Positions 9,001 to 15,649 of a stretch of DNA of 29,988 nt are shown in pieces. Numbering within the stretch: position 1 is the stretch's first letter; each line of letters opens with the position of its first letter. Below the pieces are notes generated by a model, which was not told the origin of the DNA, searched no databases, and worked only from the letters and a program-made list of their open reading frames with translations. A program made the position numbers and the translations under genes. Source of the stretch: CAZWCX01 sp964632945 (lineage in GTDB: Bacteria > Planctomycetota > MHYJ01 > WSZJ01 > CAZWCX01); the NCBI GenBank assembly GCA_964632945.1, contig CAZWCX010000091.1, positions 1 to 29,988 on the forward strand, written 5' to 3'.

Positions 9001-10269
9001 GGCGCGGATCGTCCAGCCGCACTCGTACGGGAGATGGTCGTCGAAGTCTCGCTGCGAGGCGAGCGACCAGAGCAGGGTCCCGCGCGGCGCCGTTTCGACC
9101 ACCTCATAGAACGCGTGGCGCGCGACCTGGTTGGCGGCCCCGCTGTTGCGCACGCCCACCGCTTCGATGCCGTAGACGTCGTACGAACGAAAACAGATCG
9201 GCATCGTCCCGGTCCCCATCAACTTCCGGTGGTTGGGGTTCAGGGCGTTCAGCAGGATCGTGCGCACCATTTTCCCGTTTACCAGATCCTTTTCCCGCGC
9301 GGAGCCGAGAATGGTGAGGAAATCCCCCATCCCGGTGAGCGGCTTGGCGAGCATCTGTTCGAGGATGAACTCGCTCGCCTTTTGGGTCACCTTCTCGGGT
9401 TCCTTCTTGGGATCGTCCTCGCTCCACGCGAGGCCGTCGAAGAGCGCGAACAGCACTTCTCGCGGCGCCGTGTTGACGTTTACCGGATGGCGCGCCATCG
9501 CCTCCATCACGGCGTTTTCCAGCTTGAAGGAGTCGGGCAGGACGGCGTCCAGGGTCACGAGCGTGCCGCTGTTCTCCACCACGGAACCGAAGACGACCTG
9601 GGTGCCGTTGGAGACGCGGACCCGCGTGCCGGCGCCGAACCAGGAGGCGTCGTCCACCAACAGATCGCTGGTCTGGGTGTCCTTCGCGCCCTTCACGCTG
9701 AGCGCCATCGAACGCACGCGCGCGGGCGTGATCCACTCGGCATCGCGGCCCGAATGAGTCGTGAACAGGTCCCGCGGATTCGCGAACCGTCCGCCCACCA
9801 GCGCGCGCACGCGGGCGGCGAGCGCGGCGGGGGCGGTGCGGAGGTTGAGCTTCCCCTGTTCGTCCTGGACGGTCAGCCCGAGGAGGGTTCCGCGCGGGGA
9901 GTCGACGGTGAGGGCCTTGCGCAGGAGCGGGTCGTCGAGACCGACGGAGACCTCGTTGAGTCCGTCGGAAGCCGGCGTGTTCCATGGCGCGACGGCGCTG
10001 CGGTCGGCCTCCGCCGCCGGGTGCCCGGAAGCGAGAACCGCGACCGCGTAATTCCGGGCGGCCTCGGCCCCATAGGCCGCATGCTCCTGATCCACGGAAG
10101 CGCGGGTGGTCTTCTCGTGGAACATCATCGAGACGGCAAAGGGGGTGGCGACCACGAGCAGGGCCGCCAGCACGACCATGACGAGGACCAGCGCCATGCC
10201 GCGGCGCCGGGGAGCGGGGAAGGCAGGGATTGGCATGGGCGTCCGGGGAGAAACAGGGCGCGCACCCAT
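6046..10269 (-). CDS. giant GspK/PilX-like pseudopilin with LamG-type and repeated beta modules
   Basis: Of 1407 residues, against roughly 300-350 for ordinary GspK. The N-terminus has the GspK type of leader, RRRG followed by MALVLVMVVLAALLVV (cleavage after G24, no Glu at +5). The GspK core is recognisable from DEQGKLNL at 136-143 and VNVNTAPREVLFALFDGL at 263-280. Beyond about 420 the chain is beta-rich: a LamG-like start around 540-632 (EWRHVSASW, GLMLDGRPVG), modules of the IGxExIxY...RGxxGTxxxxH type at about 655-706, 1088-1170 and 1185-1267 with a weaker one at 786-845, and a LamG-like end GRLDELKFF near 1066-1073. The start is the ATG at 10269, with AGGAAA 6 nt before it; a GTG at 10284 is possible but lacks a ribosome site. 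It probably caps a pseudopilus and binds an extracellular partner, which is inference. Confidence 0.85.
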   Translation of the reverse strand: MGARPVSPRTPMPIPAFPAPRRRGMALVLVMVVLAALLVVATPFAVSMMFHEKTTRASVDQEHAAYGAEAARNYAVAVLASGHPAAEADRSAVAPWNTPASDGLNEVSVGLDDPLLRKALTVDSPRGTLLGLTVQDEQGKLNLRTAPAALAARVRALVGGRFANPRDLFTTHSGRDAEWITPARVRSMALSVKGAKDTQTSDLLVDDASWFGAGTRVRVSNGTQVVFGSVVENSGTLVTLDAVLPDSFKLENAVMEAMARHPVNVNTAPREVLFALFDGLAWSEDDPKKEPEKVTQKASEFILEQMLAKPLTGMGDFLTILGSAREKDLVNGKMVRTILLNALNPNHRKLMGTGTMPICFRSYDVYGIEAVGVRNSGAANQVARHAFYEVVETAPRGTLLWSLASQRDFDDHLPYECGWTIRAKVRANLNGVGGLTSPFGNGVVTWPNPTFAGQEADTGVGADDGDVRLHAASDMRVKQADHFPQFHEGTLLGGRQGLAYALTDSLGAVVPPPRIPSGTVIPVGGATMPVLPVGWSIPPGGVEMWAQPESVAGTVYFLDLAFKDLENHLWVRYDPGQLSVGCRDGGLEGNSAEVRAQATLRKGEWRHVSASWRTSRHGQMGLMLDGRPVGTFGYYDRNGQRLDGTLAGAINNADTTIACSGTFAPKGAVQIGPEIVEYDGVSGGLQNCVRGARGTTPLPHPAGTVVHPLGYSNPLANVTIALPAPLNLAWDRIPVVRGRLSRDLGVATSAELFNPANPRPGGGIQAADPFIPVRSPSGAADATADFPEQGYLLVVGNAGGGTPVAELVFYDSKVPNAFVVQNGRGQTILDMATTAQAFQNGAQVHLFSLEVDDHAGYTANNGVALIQVDDEWWVGRPFTDTRGGRYWTGLRIPIGQNQAAWIAYGDRPLGPANLGIGIPGRAIFETLTAAHTASTPVLPVFAVQYGLQIRNEDGNPGPPGEYGTVNVRYDFGLVGKNDTVTIVASDHVTKELATVRNGRAVRLGGVPANLVALDKVTSREYISDAGGAARLLKFPSGELVSHATGSVLIGEGSPVSARGGQRMQGRLDELKFFTGSLSSSVLAADAAAGARTVAVLEIADANFTDFSQNGGAVVIGSELIGYANARTTSETVVPNPADPQQSLALRLIELQECTRGYLGTQAAAHRLLDAIHKHPGMAVIALDKAVGTTDSDFTVKNDRNGNSGAGSIPPVNGIPADGYVLIDDELIGTVNAQPGRLTMPRRGESDEGIYRGAFGTRAASHGRDTLVYALPFRYHDRHRDLAWDDSMSHYTITRRATGATWKRVTWTADVPDRRLGVKVLVRIDGAPAWDAEPTNRAGGLYQFTDEKAPNALEVVGDQIELRFVFTFGKDSFVFNDLNEAAWKKTPRLQSVRVEYEQPTVTRYYETR

Positions 10270-10327
10270 GGCTTTTCCTAACACAGGGGACCGGTCCCAG
10301 GCAACGGAATTGTCCGGCGGCCGGCGT

Positions 10328-11422
10328 CTATTCGATGTTGCCCAGGACCCCCACGCGGATGGTCTGGGTTTCCTCGCCGGACTTCAGGAGGATCTCGGCG
10401 GGTTGCCCGAGTCGGCCGGTGGCGTCGAATCGAAGGGTCTGGGAGTCGCCCAGGAAGGTCACCTTGTCGGGCAACTTGTACCGCTCCCCTTCCACCAGCG
10501 CGCTGACCCGGACCTCGTCGAGCGCGCCGAACATGGGCTCCTCGTCCGAGCTGAGGGTAAGTCGGGCGCTGCTGCGCGGCAATTCGTCCATGTCCTCGGT
10601 CGCGGTCGCCCCCGCCGGTTGGTCGTTCACGAAGAGCAGAAACGTGCGCGTTCGTTTGGCCGGAGGGGCCGAGGGGGCACTCTCGTCGTCGTCCTCGAAA
10701 CCCTTCTTCGGCGGCGGATTCCCCTTCTTGGTCCCGGAGGCGTCCGTTTCTTCCTCGCCCTCGGCCGGCGGCACCGGCAGCGGAGGCAACGGCGTGGTGA
10801 GGATCGCCTCCACGTAGAACCACTTCTTGAACGGCACCACCTCGGGGGCCGTGGAGATGCGCAGTTCCCCGACGTACGCCTCGAGATATCCTTCGCGCGT
10901 GATCCGGAGGCCGTAGTCGTCTCCCTTGGCCAGCAGGATCATGGGGCTGTGTTCCTCGAGGAACGCCCAGCATTCGAGCACGAGTCCCTGTTCGGGAGCG
11001 TAAGGGGCGAGCGCGCCGCAGTCGATGAGGCCGGCGGCCTGGAAGTAGTAGGCCTGGCCGATCCGGCCGGGGACGAGTTGTCCCCCGCTGGGGGCGCCAT
11101 TGCGCCCGAGGGCGCCGGTGGTCAGGGTGTCCTCGAGGTGCCAGAGGCCCATGGTTTTCTTGCTGACGTGGGACAGGGTGCGATCGGCCGCGTCGATCAC
11201 CACGTAGGACGGGCTGCGTTCGGCGATCGCGGAACCGCGGGCGAAGCGCACCGTGGCGATGACCTGGTTGGTGCCGGCGCGCAGACCCATTCCCTTGTCG
11301 TTGCGCCCGATCATGGCGACGCCGAAGCCGAGCGTGATGGCGATGATGCCGAGCACGACCATCAACTCGGTCAGCGTGAATCCGGATGCGCCCCGGAGGG
11401 GTGTGCGGCGCCGACTCGTCAT
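10328..11422 (-). CDS. GspH/FimT-like pseudopilin interrupted by a LamG/concanavalin-like domain
   Basis: 364-residue prepilin. The leader RRRTPLRGASG is followed by FTLTELMVVLGIIAITLGFG; cleavage falls after G14 with Glu at +5. The early GspH part continues to about residue 88 (RFARGSAIAERSPSYVVID). Residues about 92-310 look like a LamG-type jelly roll: LWHLEDTL, then GRIGQAYYFQAAGLIDCG, and a closing FGALDEVRVSALVEG. A Pro/Glu/Lys-rich low-complexity insert lies at about 211-258. The chain then returns to a pilin-like C-terminus with alternating beta strands ending VGVLGNIE. The start is the ATG at 11422 with GGGAG 8 nt upstream, and a promoter lies just before it. It appears to be the first gene of the four-gene pseudopilin operon. 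Confidence 0.85.
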   Translation of the reverse strand: MTSRRRTPLRGASGFTLTELMVVLGIIAITLGFGVAMIGRNDKGMGLRAGTNQVIATVRFARGSAIAERSPSYVVIDAADRTLSHVSKKTMGLWHLEDTLTTGALGRNGAPSGGQLVPGRIGQAYYFQAAGLIDCGALAPYAPEQGLVLECWAFLEEHSPMILLAKGDDYGLRITREGYLEAYVGELRISTAPEVVPFKKWFYVEAILTTPLPPLPVPPAEGEEETDASGTKKGNPPPKKGFEDDDESAPSAPPAKRTRTFLLFVNDQPAGATATEDMDELPRSSARLTLSSDEEPMFGALDEVRVSALVEGERYKLPDKVTFLGDSQTLRFDATGRLGQPAEILLKSGEETQTIRVGVLGNIE

Positions 11423-11449
11423 GCGCGGGCTCCCAGTGCGGTCCCCGCG

Positions 11450-11478
11450 ATGGTAGCAGGAGACCGGGCCCGTGTCGA
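11450..11478 (-). promoter_or_regulatory. promoter for the pseudopilin operon
   Basis: Minus-strand -35 box TCGACA (11478-11473, five of six consensus) and -10 box TACCAT (11455-11450, four of six), with a 17-bp spacer. The predicted start near 11443 leaves about a 21-nt leader before the ATG of the GspH-like gene. This suggests the pseudopilin operon is expressed independently of the upstream HDOD gene. Confidence 0.6.
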
Positions 11479-11520
11479 GCCCCGCGAAGGGGTCGTCGCC
11501 CGGCTCTCGGCCGGATCCGT

Positions 11521-11541
11521 CGGGGCCCCGGGGCGGCCCCG
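11521..11541 (-). terminator. G+C-rich hairpin after the HDOD gene
   Basis: A perfect 7-bp inverted repeat, CGGGGCC and GGCCCCG with a 7-nt loop, begins 17 nt after the HDOD stop codon. It lacks a T-tract, so it may be a weak terminator or an mRNA 3' stabiliser rather than a classical intrinsic terminator. Confidence 0.4.
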
Positions 11542-11558
11542 AATCCACCCTGACCGCC

Positions 11559-12476
11559 CTATTGGAAAGCAGGCCGCAGCGCCCGGCTCTCCTCGTATGC
11601 CCCGGTGGCGATTCCTTCGAGCACCGACTGCTCGAGCTGGAACCGTTGCAGGAACTCGGGCTTCATCGTCGGCCACTTCTTGTCCTTCTTGCGGGCCTCC
11701 GCCATGTGCGCGGTGACGTTGCCCAGGAAGACCAGGAACTTGCGCTGGTCCGACTGCGTGGCGGTCGCCGCCGGCAGGACGTGGTGGGTGCGGATGACCT
11801 GCACATAATCCTCGGGCAGTTTCCACCGCTGCGCCACGATGGCTCCGATCTCGGTGTGGTCGGCGCCCAATACCTGCTGCTCCGCCTTGCGCCACGGGGT
11901 TCCGCCCTGGTGAAGCTTCAGGATGCGGTCGAACTCTTCCGGCAGGTTTTCATACACCGCGATCTTTCCGAGATCATGCAGAAGTCCGAAGGTGAAGATG
12001 TCGTCGCGGGTCGAGTAGCCGTAGTGGCTGGCGAGCGCGGTCGCGCAGCACCCGGTGAGGATGCCGTGTTTCCAGAATTCCACCGGATTGAAATCGCCGG
12101 TCGCCGCACGGCGGAACTGATGGAAGACGATCAGCGAGGTGGTGAGATTGAAGACGTTGTTGTTGCCCAACAGGCTGACCGCGAGATGGACTCCGGTGAT
12201 CTTGCCGCGAAATCCGTAGATGGCGGAGTTGGCGAGCTTGAGCACGCGTCCGGCCAGGACCGGGTCCTTCTCGAGCGCGGCCGAAATGGAGCGCGAATCG
12301 GTCGTGCGCACGGCCGTCAGCGCGCGCACTTCGTGATAGGCGTTCGGCAGCGCGGCCACCCGTTCGAGCTTCGACAGCACGTCCGCGGTGAGCCGCGGGG
12401 CCGCGGGCGGCGAGCCTCCGGAGGGAGGGGGAGATGCGGCGGGGGTCGGGGGAAGTACGGACGGATTCTCGTTCAT
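11559..12476 (-). CDS. HDOD domain signalling protein
   Basis: 305 residues. A Pro/Ser/Ala-rich N-terminal linker (1-28) precedes an HDOD domain at about 30-250. HDOD proteins are HD-superfamily relatives found in bacterial signalling, often linked to cyclic-di-GMP or stress responses. Seen: LEKDPVLAGRVLKLANSAIYG at 68-88, AVSLLG at 99-104, H137 in WKHGI, the HD pair H167-D168 in LLHDLGKI, H207 in ADHTEIG and H231-H232. The histidines and aspartate of an active HD site appear present, although many HDOD proteins have lost them. No second output domain is present. The start is the ATG at 12476, chosen for the GAGGAGG 5-6 nt upstream. Its leader contains the repeat element at 12576-12672. Confidence 0.9.
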   Translation of the reverse strand: MNENPSVLPPTPAASPPPSGGSPPAAPRLTADVLSKLERVAALPNAYHEVRALTAVRTTDSRSISAALEKDPVLAGRVLKLANSAIYGFRGKITGVHLAVSLLGNNNVFNLTTSLIVFHQFRRAATGDFNPVEFWKHGILTGCCATALASHYGYSTRDDIFTFGLLHDLGKIAVYENLPEEFDRILKLHQGGTPWRKAEQQVLGADHTEIGAIVAQRWKLPEDYVQVIRTHHVLPAATATQSDQRKFLVFLGNVTAHMAEARKKDKKWPTMKPEFLQRFQLEQSVLEGIATGAYEESRALRPAFQ

Positions 12477-12575
12477 CGGCTCCTCCTCACTTCGGGAGCC
12501 GCGGCACGCAGGATGCGAAGGAGGCGCGTGGTCCACGACCGGGCTCCCGCTCCGGTGGTCGGAAATTCATGCCTC

Positions 12576-12672
12576 GTGGGGATTCAATCTTGATCTCCCA
12601 GGTCGGTCCGGTCGCTTCTCGTGTCGGGCTTCATGGCTCGCCGTCGGCGATGCACGGGGGCATCGCCTCCTC
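12576..12672 (-). repeat. 97-nt leader element, copy 1, with conserved 8-bp hairpin
   Basis: Matches 29892-29988 over 97 nt with 11 substitutions and no gaps; it is listed on the minus strand because both copies precede minus-strand genes. The hairpin arms are GGCGATGC (12646-12653) and GCATCGCC (12660-12667) with a 6-nt loop, and the last 31 nt of the plus-strand alignment (12642-12672) are identical in both copies. On the minus strand GAGGAGG directly precedes an ATG at 12663 inside the stem, opening a 10-codon ORF (MPPCIADGEP) whose stop overlaps a second 16-codon ORF (MKPDTRSDRTDLGDQD). The element lies about 60 nt downstream of the predicted HDOD transcription start and 99 nt before its start codon. 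Confidence 0.85.
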
Positions 12673-12738
12673 CTCGCGGCCTGCCGGGCGCGCAAACCGC
12701 CTCGGCCGAACCCGAGATCTCGAGATTGAAGAGCCACT

Positions 12739-12768
12739 AGCGTAACCGCGTGCGTAGCCGGTTGTCAA
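12739..12768 (-). promoter_or_regulatory. promoter for the HDOD gene
   Basis: Minus-strand -35 box TTGACA (12768-12763, perfect) and -10 box TACGCT (12744-12739), with an 18-bp spacer. The expected start near 12732 gives a leader of about 255 nt that includes the whole repeat element. The -35 box overlaps the -35 box of the opposite promoter for the MFS gene. Confidence 0.6.
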
Positions 12769-12789
12769 GGTGGCGATTGGGGTTAATAT
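12762..12789 (+). promoter_or_regulatory. promoter for the MFS transporter gene
   Basis: Plus-strand -35 box TTGTCA (12762-12767, five of six) and -10 box TAATAT (12784-12789), with a 16-bp spacer. The predicted start near 12796 leaves a leader of about 165 nt. It shares 5 bp of its -35 box with the divergent HDOD promoter, because TTGTCAA reads TTGACAA on the other strand. Confidence 0.55.
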
Positions 12790-12959
12790 CCAGGACGGCG
12801 CAGGCGCGCCGCCCGCCGGCCGCGCGCGAAAGGAGGCCGTGCATTCGCGGATGCTCACGCTCCTCCGCCCGCCCGCACGGTTTTCCGCGCACCCGGTTGC
12901 CTCCCGGCGGTAGGATCACCCCGCCCCACGGACCCGACCTGCGCCGGAGAAGCCGGACC

Positions 12960-14144
12960 ATGCACCGCAACCTGCGTCTCCTGATGGCGTTCCACGCCCT
13001 GCGCATGGCGCTTTTCATCATGCCCGTGGTGGTGGTCTTTTGGAAGTCGAACGGCCTGGATCTGACCCGGATCATGCTGCTCCAGGTCCTCTTCTCCGCG
13101 ACCGTCATCGCCCTCGAAGTCCCGACCGGGTACGCGGCCGACATCCTGGGGCGCAAGGCCAGTCTGCTGGCGGGGTGCGCGCTCGGGTTCGCCGGCATGC
13201 TGGGGTACGCCTTCGGGCATGGATTCTGGAGCTTCCTGGCCGCGGAGGTCATCCTCGGCGCGGGTCTCTCCCTGTTGTCGGGCACGGACACGGCCGTGAT
13301 CTACGACACGCTCCTCGAGGAGGGGAAGGCGCAAGAGTTCACGCGCATCCAGGGGGAGTACCTGTTCGTCGGACAGGTGTCCGAGGCGGTCGCGGCGATC
13401 CTGGGCGGCCTGATGGCGGACGTACATCTGCGACTGCCGTTCTTCGTCACGGCCGGAGCGATGCTCGGCGCCCTGGCCTGCGTGGCCGGCGTGCGCGAAC
13501 CGCACCGGGATCGGACCCTGTCGAGCACGCGTCACGGTCAGAACCTGCGCGCGATGGCCGGACTGTTCACGCGGAGCGCAGGGGCGCTCGGACGCTCCCT
13601 GGTGTTCCTGTCGGTCCTCTCCAGCGCGACGCTGCTGGCGGTCTGGCTCTACCAGCCGCACTGGGAGTGGGCGGGGATCCCGCTCTCCTGGTTCGGGGCG
13701 TTGTGGGCCGGGGTGAATCTCACGGTCGCGTTTGCCGGCCGGATCGCGTACCGGGTCGATCAGGCCGCCGGTCGCCGGGCGACGCTGCTGGCGATCACGG
13801 GGCTGCCGGCAGCCGGTTACCTCGGCATGGCGCTGTGGCTGCACCCGATCGCGGCGGCGTGGGCCGTGCTCTTCTCGATCACGCGAGGATTCACGTTCAC
13901 GCTGCTGAAGGACGAGTTGAATCGGCACGCCGGTTCCCAGGCGCGGGCGACGATCAACTCGGCCGCGAGTCTCGGCTCGCGGTTGATTTTCTCGCTCGTG
14001 GCGGTGCCGGTCGGGTGGATCGGCGATCGCCACGGCGTCCCGACCGCTCTGATCTTCGCGGCCACGCTCTACGGAATTCTGGGGCCGGCCGGCTGGTGGT
14101 GGTGGCAGCGTGGGACGGCGGGGCGGGGCGAATCCGGGGCGTGA
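12960..14144 (+). CDS. Major facilitator superfamily transporter
   Basis: 394-residue inner-membrane secondary transporter, the usual MFS size, with about 12 hydrophobic segments. The MFS motif A appears between helices 2 and 3 as GYAADILGRK at 57-66. Other features: LFIMPVVVVFW in helix 1, ALEVPTGY before motif A, and a cytoplasmic loop of basic and polar residues (REPHRDRTLSSTRHGQ) near the middle. Substrate cannot be read from sequence; the family includes drug and small-molecule exporters. The start is the ATG at 12960, preceded by GGAGAAG, where the first transmembrane helix begins; the longer upstream reading frame is not transporter-like. It converges on the kinase at 14176 with a 31-nt gap. 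Confidence 0.9.
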   Translation: MHRNLRLLMAFHALRMALFIMPVVVVFWKSNGLDLTRIMLLQVLFSATVIALEVPTGYAADILGRKASLLAGCALGFAGMLGYAFGHGFWSFLAAEVILGAGLSLLSGTDTAVIYDTLLEEGKAQEFTRIQGEYLFVGQVSEAVAAILGGLMADVHLRLPFFVTAGAMLGALACVAGVREPHRDRTLSSTRHGQNLRAMAGLFTRSAGALGRSLVFLSVLSSATLLAVWLYQPHWEWAGIPLSWFGALWAGVNLTVAFAGRIAYRVDQAAGRRATLLAITGLPAAGYLGMALWLHPIAAAWAVLFSITRGFTFTLLKDELNRHAGSQARATINSAASLGSRLIFSLVAVPVGWIGDRHGVPTALIFAATLYGILGPAGWWWWQRGTAGRGESGA

Positions 14145-14175
14145 GAAAGGCGGCTGCGGGAGCGGCGCGGGGCGG

Positions 14176-15531
14176 TCAGAATCCCAGTCGTCGGGTCAGG
14201 CGGGTGAAGAGTCCCGGCCGGCGGGCGCGCACCGGTTCCCCACGCAGCCAGCGCTTCAGGTCCTCGGCGAACTCCAGGGCGCCGGCCATGCGCCGTTCGC
14301 GGTCCTTCTCCAGCGCATGGAGATAGACCGATTCGAGATCCTCCGTCGGCGGCCGCGGCCCGTCGGCGGTCGGCGGCGGGTCGGCGTCCAGCACCGCCGT
14401 GAACACTTCGGCCGGCCCGGCGCCCGCGAAGGGAGGGCGCCCGGCGAGCACTTCGTACAGCATCACTCCGAGCGACCAGACGTCGCAGCGCGGGCCGATC
14501 CGGGTCGCATCCCCCAGAATCTGTTCCGGGCTCATGGCGCCGGGTGTGCCGTAGGCGGGGGCGATCGCACCGGCGCGGACCATCGACTCGGGGAGGCGCG
14601 CATCGGCGGCCAGCACGAGGGGCGGGGCAAGCCCGAAGTCCATCACGTATGCGCGATCTTTCCGATCGAGCAGGACGTTGGCCGGCTTGAGGTCGCGGTG
14701 GAGGATTCCCTCGGAGTGGGCATAGCCGACCGCCTCCGCGACCTGGACGAGGATGGCGACTTCATGCCGGAGGAGGTCGAGCGGGGTCTTGCCGGCGGCG
14801 GGTTTGGCCGCGTGGGCCTGCTGCAGGTAGTTGTGGAAGGTTCGTCCTTCCACGAAGTCCACGCTGACGAACGGACGTCCTTCCTGCTCCCCCACTTCGT
14901 GGACGGCGAGAATGTGGGGATGGTGCAGTTTCTGGGCGCGCCGCGCCTCGTGGAGGATGCGTTGCGCGGTTTCGGCGGCGCCGGGTTCCGCCGTGCGGAG
15001 CACCTTGAGCGCGACCAGCCGGCGTTGCGCGGTGTCGTAGGCCTTGTGAACGACGCCCGCCCCGCCCTGGCCGAGTACGGCGAGGAGGCGGTAGCGACCG
15101 AACGGTTGACCGGCGCCGGAATCTCCCGCCGCGGGCGCGGCGGGGACCGGGGCGGGCGTTCCGATACTCGCCGGTGTCGGGGCGGCCGGCCCCGCGGGCG
15201 TGGGGGACGCGACGCGTCCTCCGGGTGGGGCCGGAACCGGGGCTCCGGGCGCAACGACGGTTGCGGGGGTGCGGGCGTCCGCGGGGGGCGCGGCGCCGGC
15301 CTTCGGATCCCCGTCCGGCGGCGCCACTCGCGCGCCCGGAGTCGGGGGAGGCGGAACCGGAACCGCCGTGTGAGCCATCGGGGCGATCGAACCGGGGGGC
15401 GGCTTCGCGTCGGAAATCGGCGAAGCCCCCTCGCTGAGCAGGGTCCCGCACTCCGGGCAGTGCACTTCACAGGCCAGCTGAACTTCGACTTCTTCGAAGG
15501 TCTCACCGCACTGCGGGCAGTTCAACGCCAT
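14176..15531 (-). CDS. Soluble Ser/Thr protein kinase with N-terminal zinc ribbon
   Basis: 451 residues. An N-terminal zinc ribbon (C5, C8, C25, C28) is followed by a long Pro/Ala-rich linker to about 143. The Hanks-type kinase domain has the Gly loop GQGGAG at 154-159, the ATP-binding K176 in VALK, HRDLKPAN at 278-285 and DFG at 298-300, so catalytic residues are intact. The activation segment ends GTPGAMSPEQ, with Ala where most relatives have an aromatic residue. No transmembrane helix or TPR tail follows, unlike the other two kinases here; the protein ends in a short basic tail. The start is the ATG at 15531, where the zinc ribbon begins. The ECF-type sigma gene ends 118 nt upstream on the same strand, suggesting a functional pair. 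Confidence 0.93.
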   Translation of the reverse strand: MALNCPQCGETFEEVEVQLACEVHCPECGTLLSEGASPISDAKPPPGSIAPMAHTAVPVPPPPTPGARVAPPDGDPKAGAAPPADARTPATVVAPGAPVPAPPGGRVASPTPAGPAAPTPASIGTPAPVPAAPAAGDSGAGQPFGRYRLLAVLGQGGAGVVHKAYDTAQRRLVALKVLRTAEPGAAETAQRILHEARRAQKLHHPHILAVHEVGEQEGRPFVSVDFVEGRTFHNYLQQAHAAKPAAGKTPLDLLRHEVAILVQVAEAVGYAHSEGILHRDLKPANVLLDRKDRAYVMDFGLAPPLVLAADARLPESMVRAGAIAPAYGTPGAMSPEQILGDATRIGPRCDVWSLGVMLYEVLAGRPPFAGAGPAEVFTAVLDADPPPTADGPRPPTEDLESVYLHALEKDRERRMAGALEFAEDLKRWLRGEPVRARRPGLFTRLTRRLGF

Positions 15532-15649
15532 TCGTTGCGGATCTCTCAGCGGTTCGCGGGGGACGCGGCGGGAACGATCCGTGCATGGTAGCAGATCCGC
15601 GGCGATCGCGCCACGATCCGATGGTGCGCGTCGCCTGGTCGCCGCCGCG

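Larger units (their letters stand above)
12477..12959. other. intergenic region between the HDOD and MFS genes
   Basis: 483 nt containing repeat copy 1, the two overlapping divergent promoters and the long leaders of both genes. Between the repeat and the HDOD promoter, a GAGATCTC palindrome lies around 12714-12721. No ORF here longer than the mini-ORFs of the repeat looks genuine. The in-frame upstream extension of the MFS reading frame is Arg/Pro-rich with no transporter features. Confidence 0.6.

Noticed and set aside
4373..9022. 1549-codon minus-strand frame joining the PilV-like gene to upstream sequence
   Set aside because: Only the last 129 codons are pilin-like. The upstream part is an out-of-frame reading of the GspK-like and PilW-like genes; the ATG at 4762 is the real start.
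4828..10281. 1817-codon open frame on the plus strand
   Set aside because: It lies antisense to the pseudopilin genes; its Arg/Gly/Asp/Val-rich composition is what high-G+C codon bias produces on the opposite strand, and no domain is recognisable.
15575..15581. TACCAT -10-like hexamer before the soluble kinase gene
   Set aside because: No acceptable -35 at 16-18 bp.
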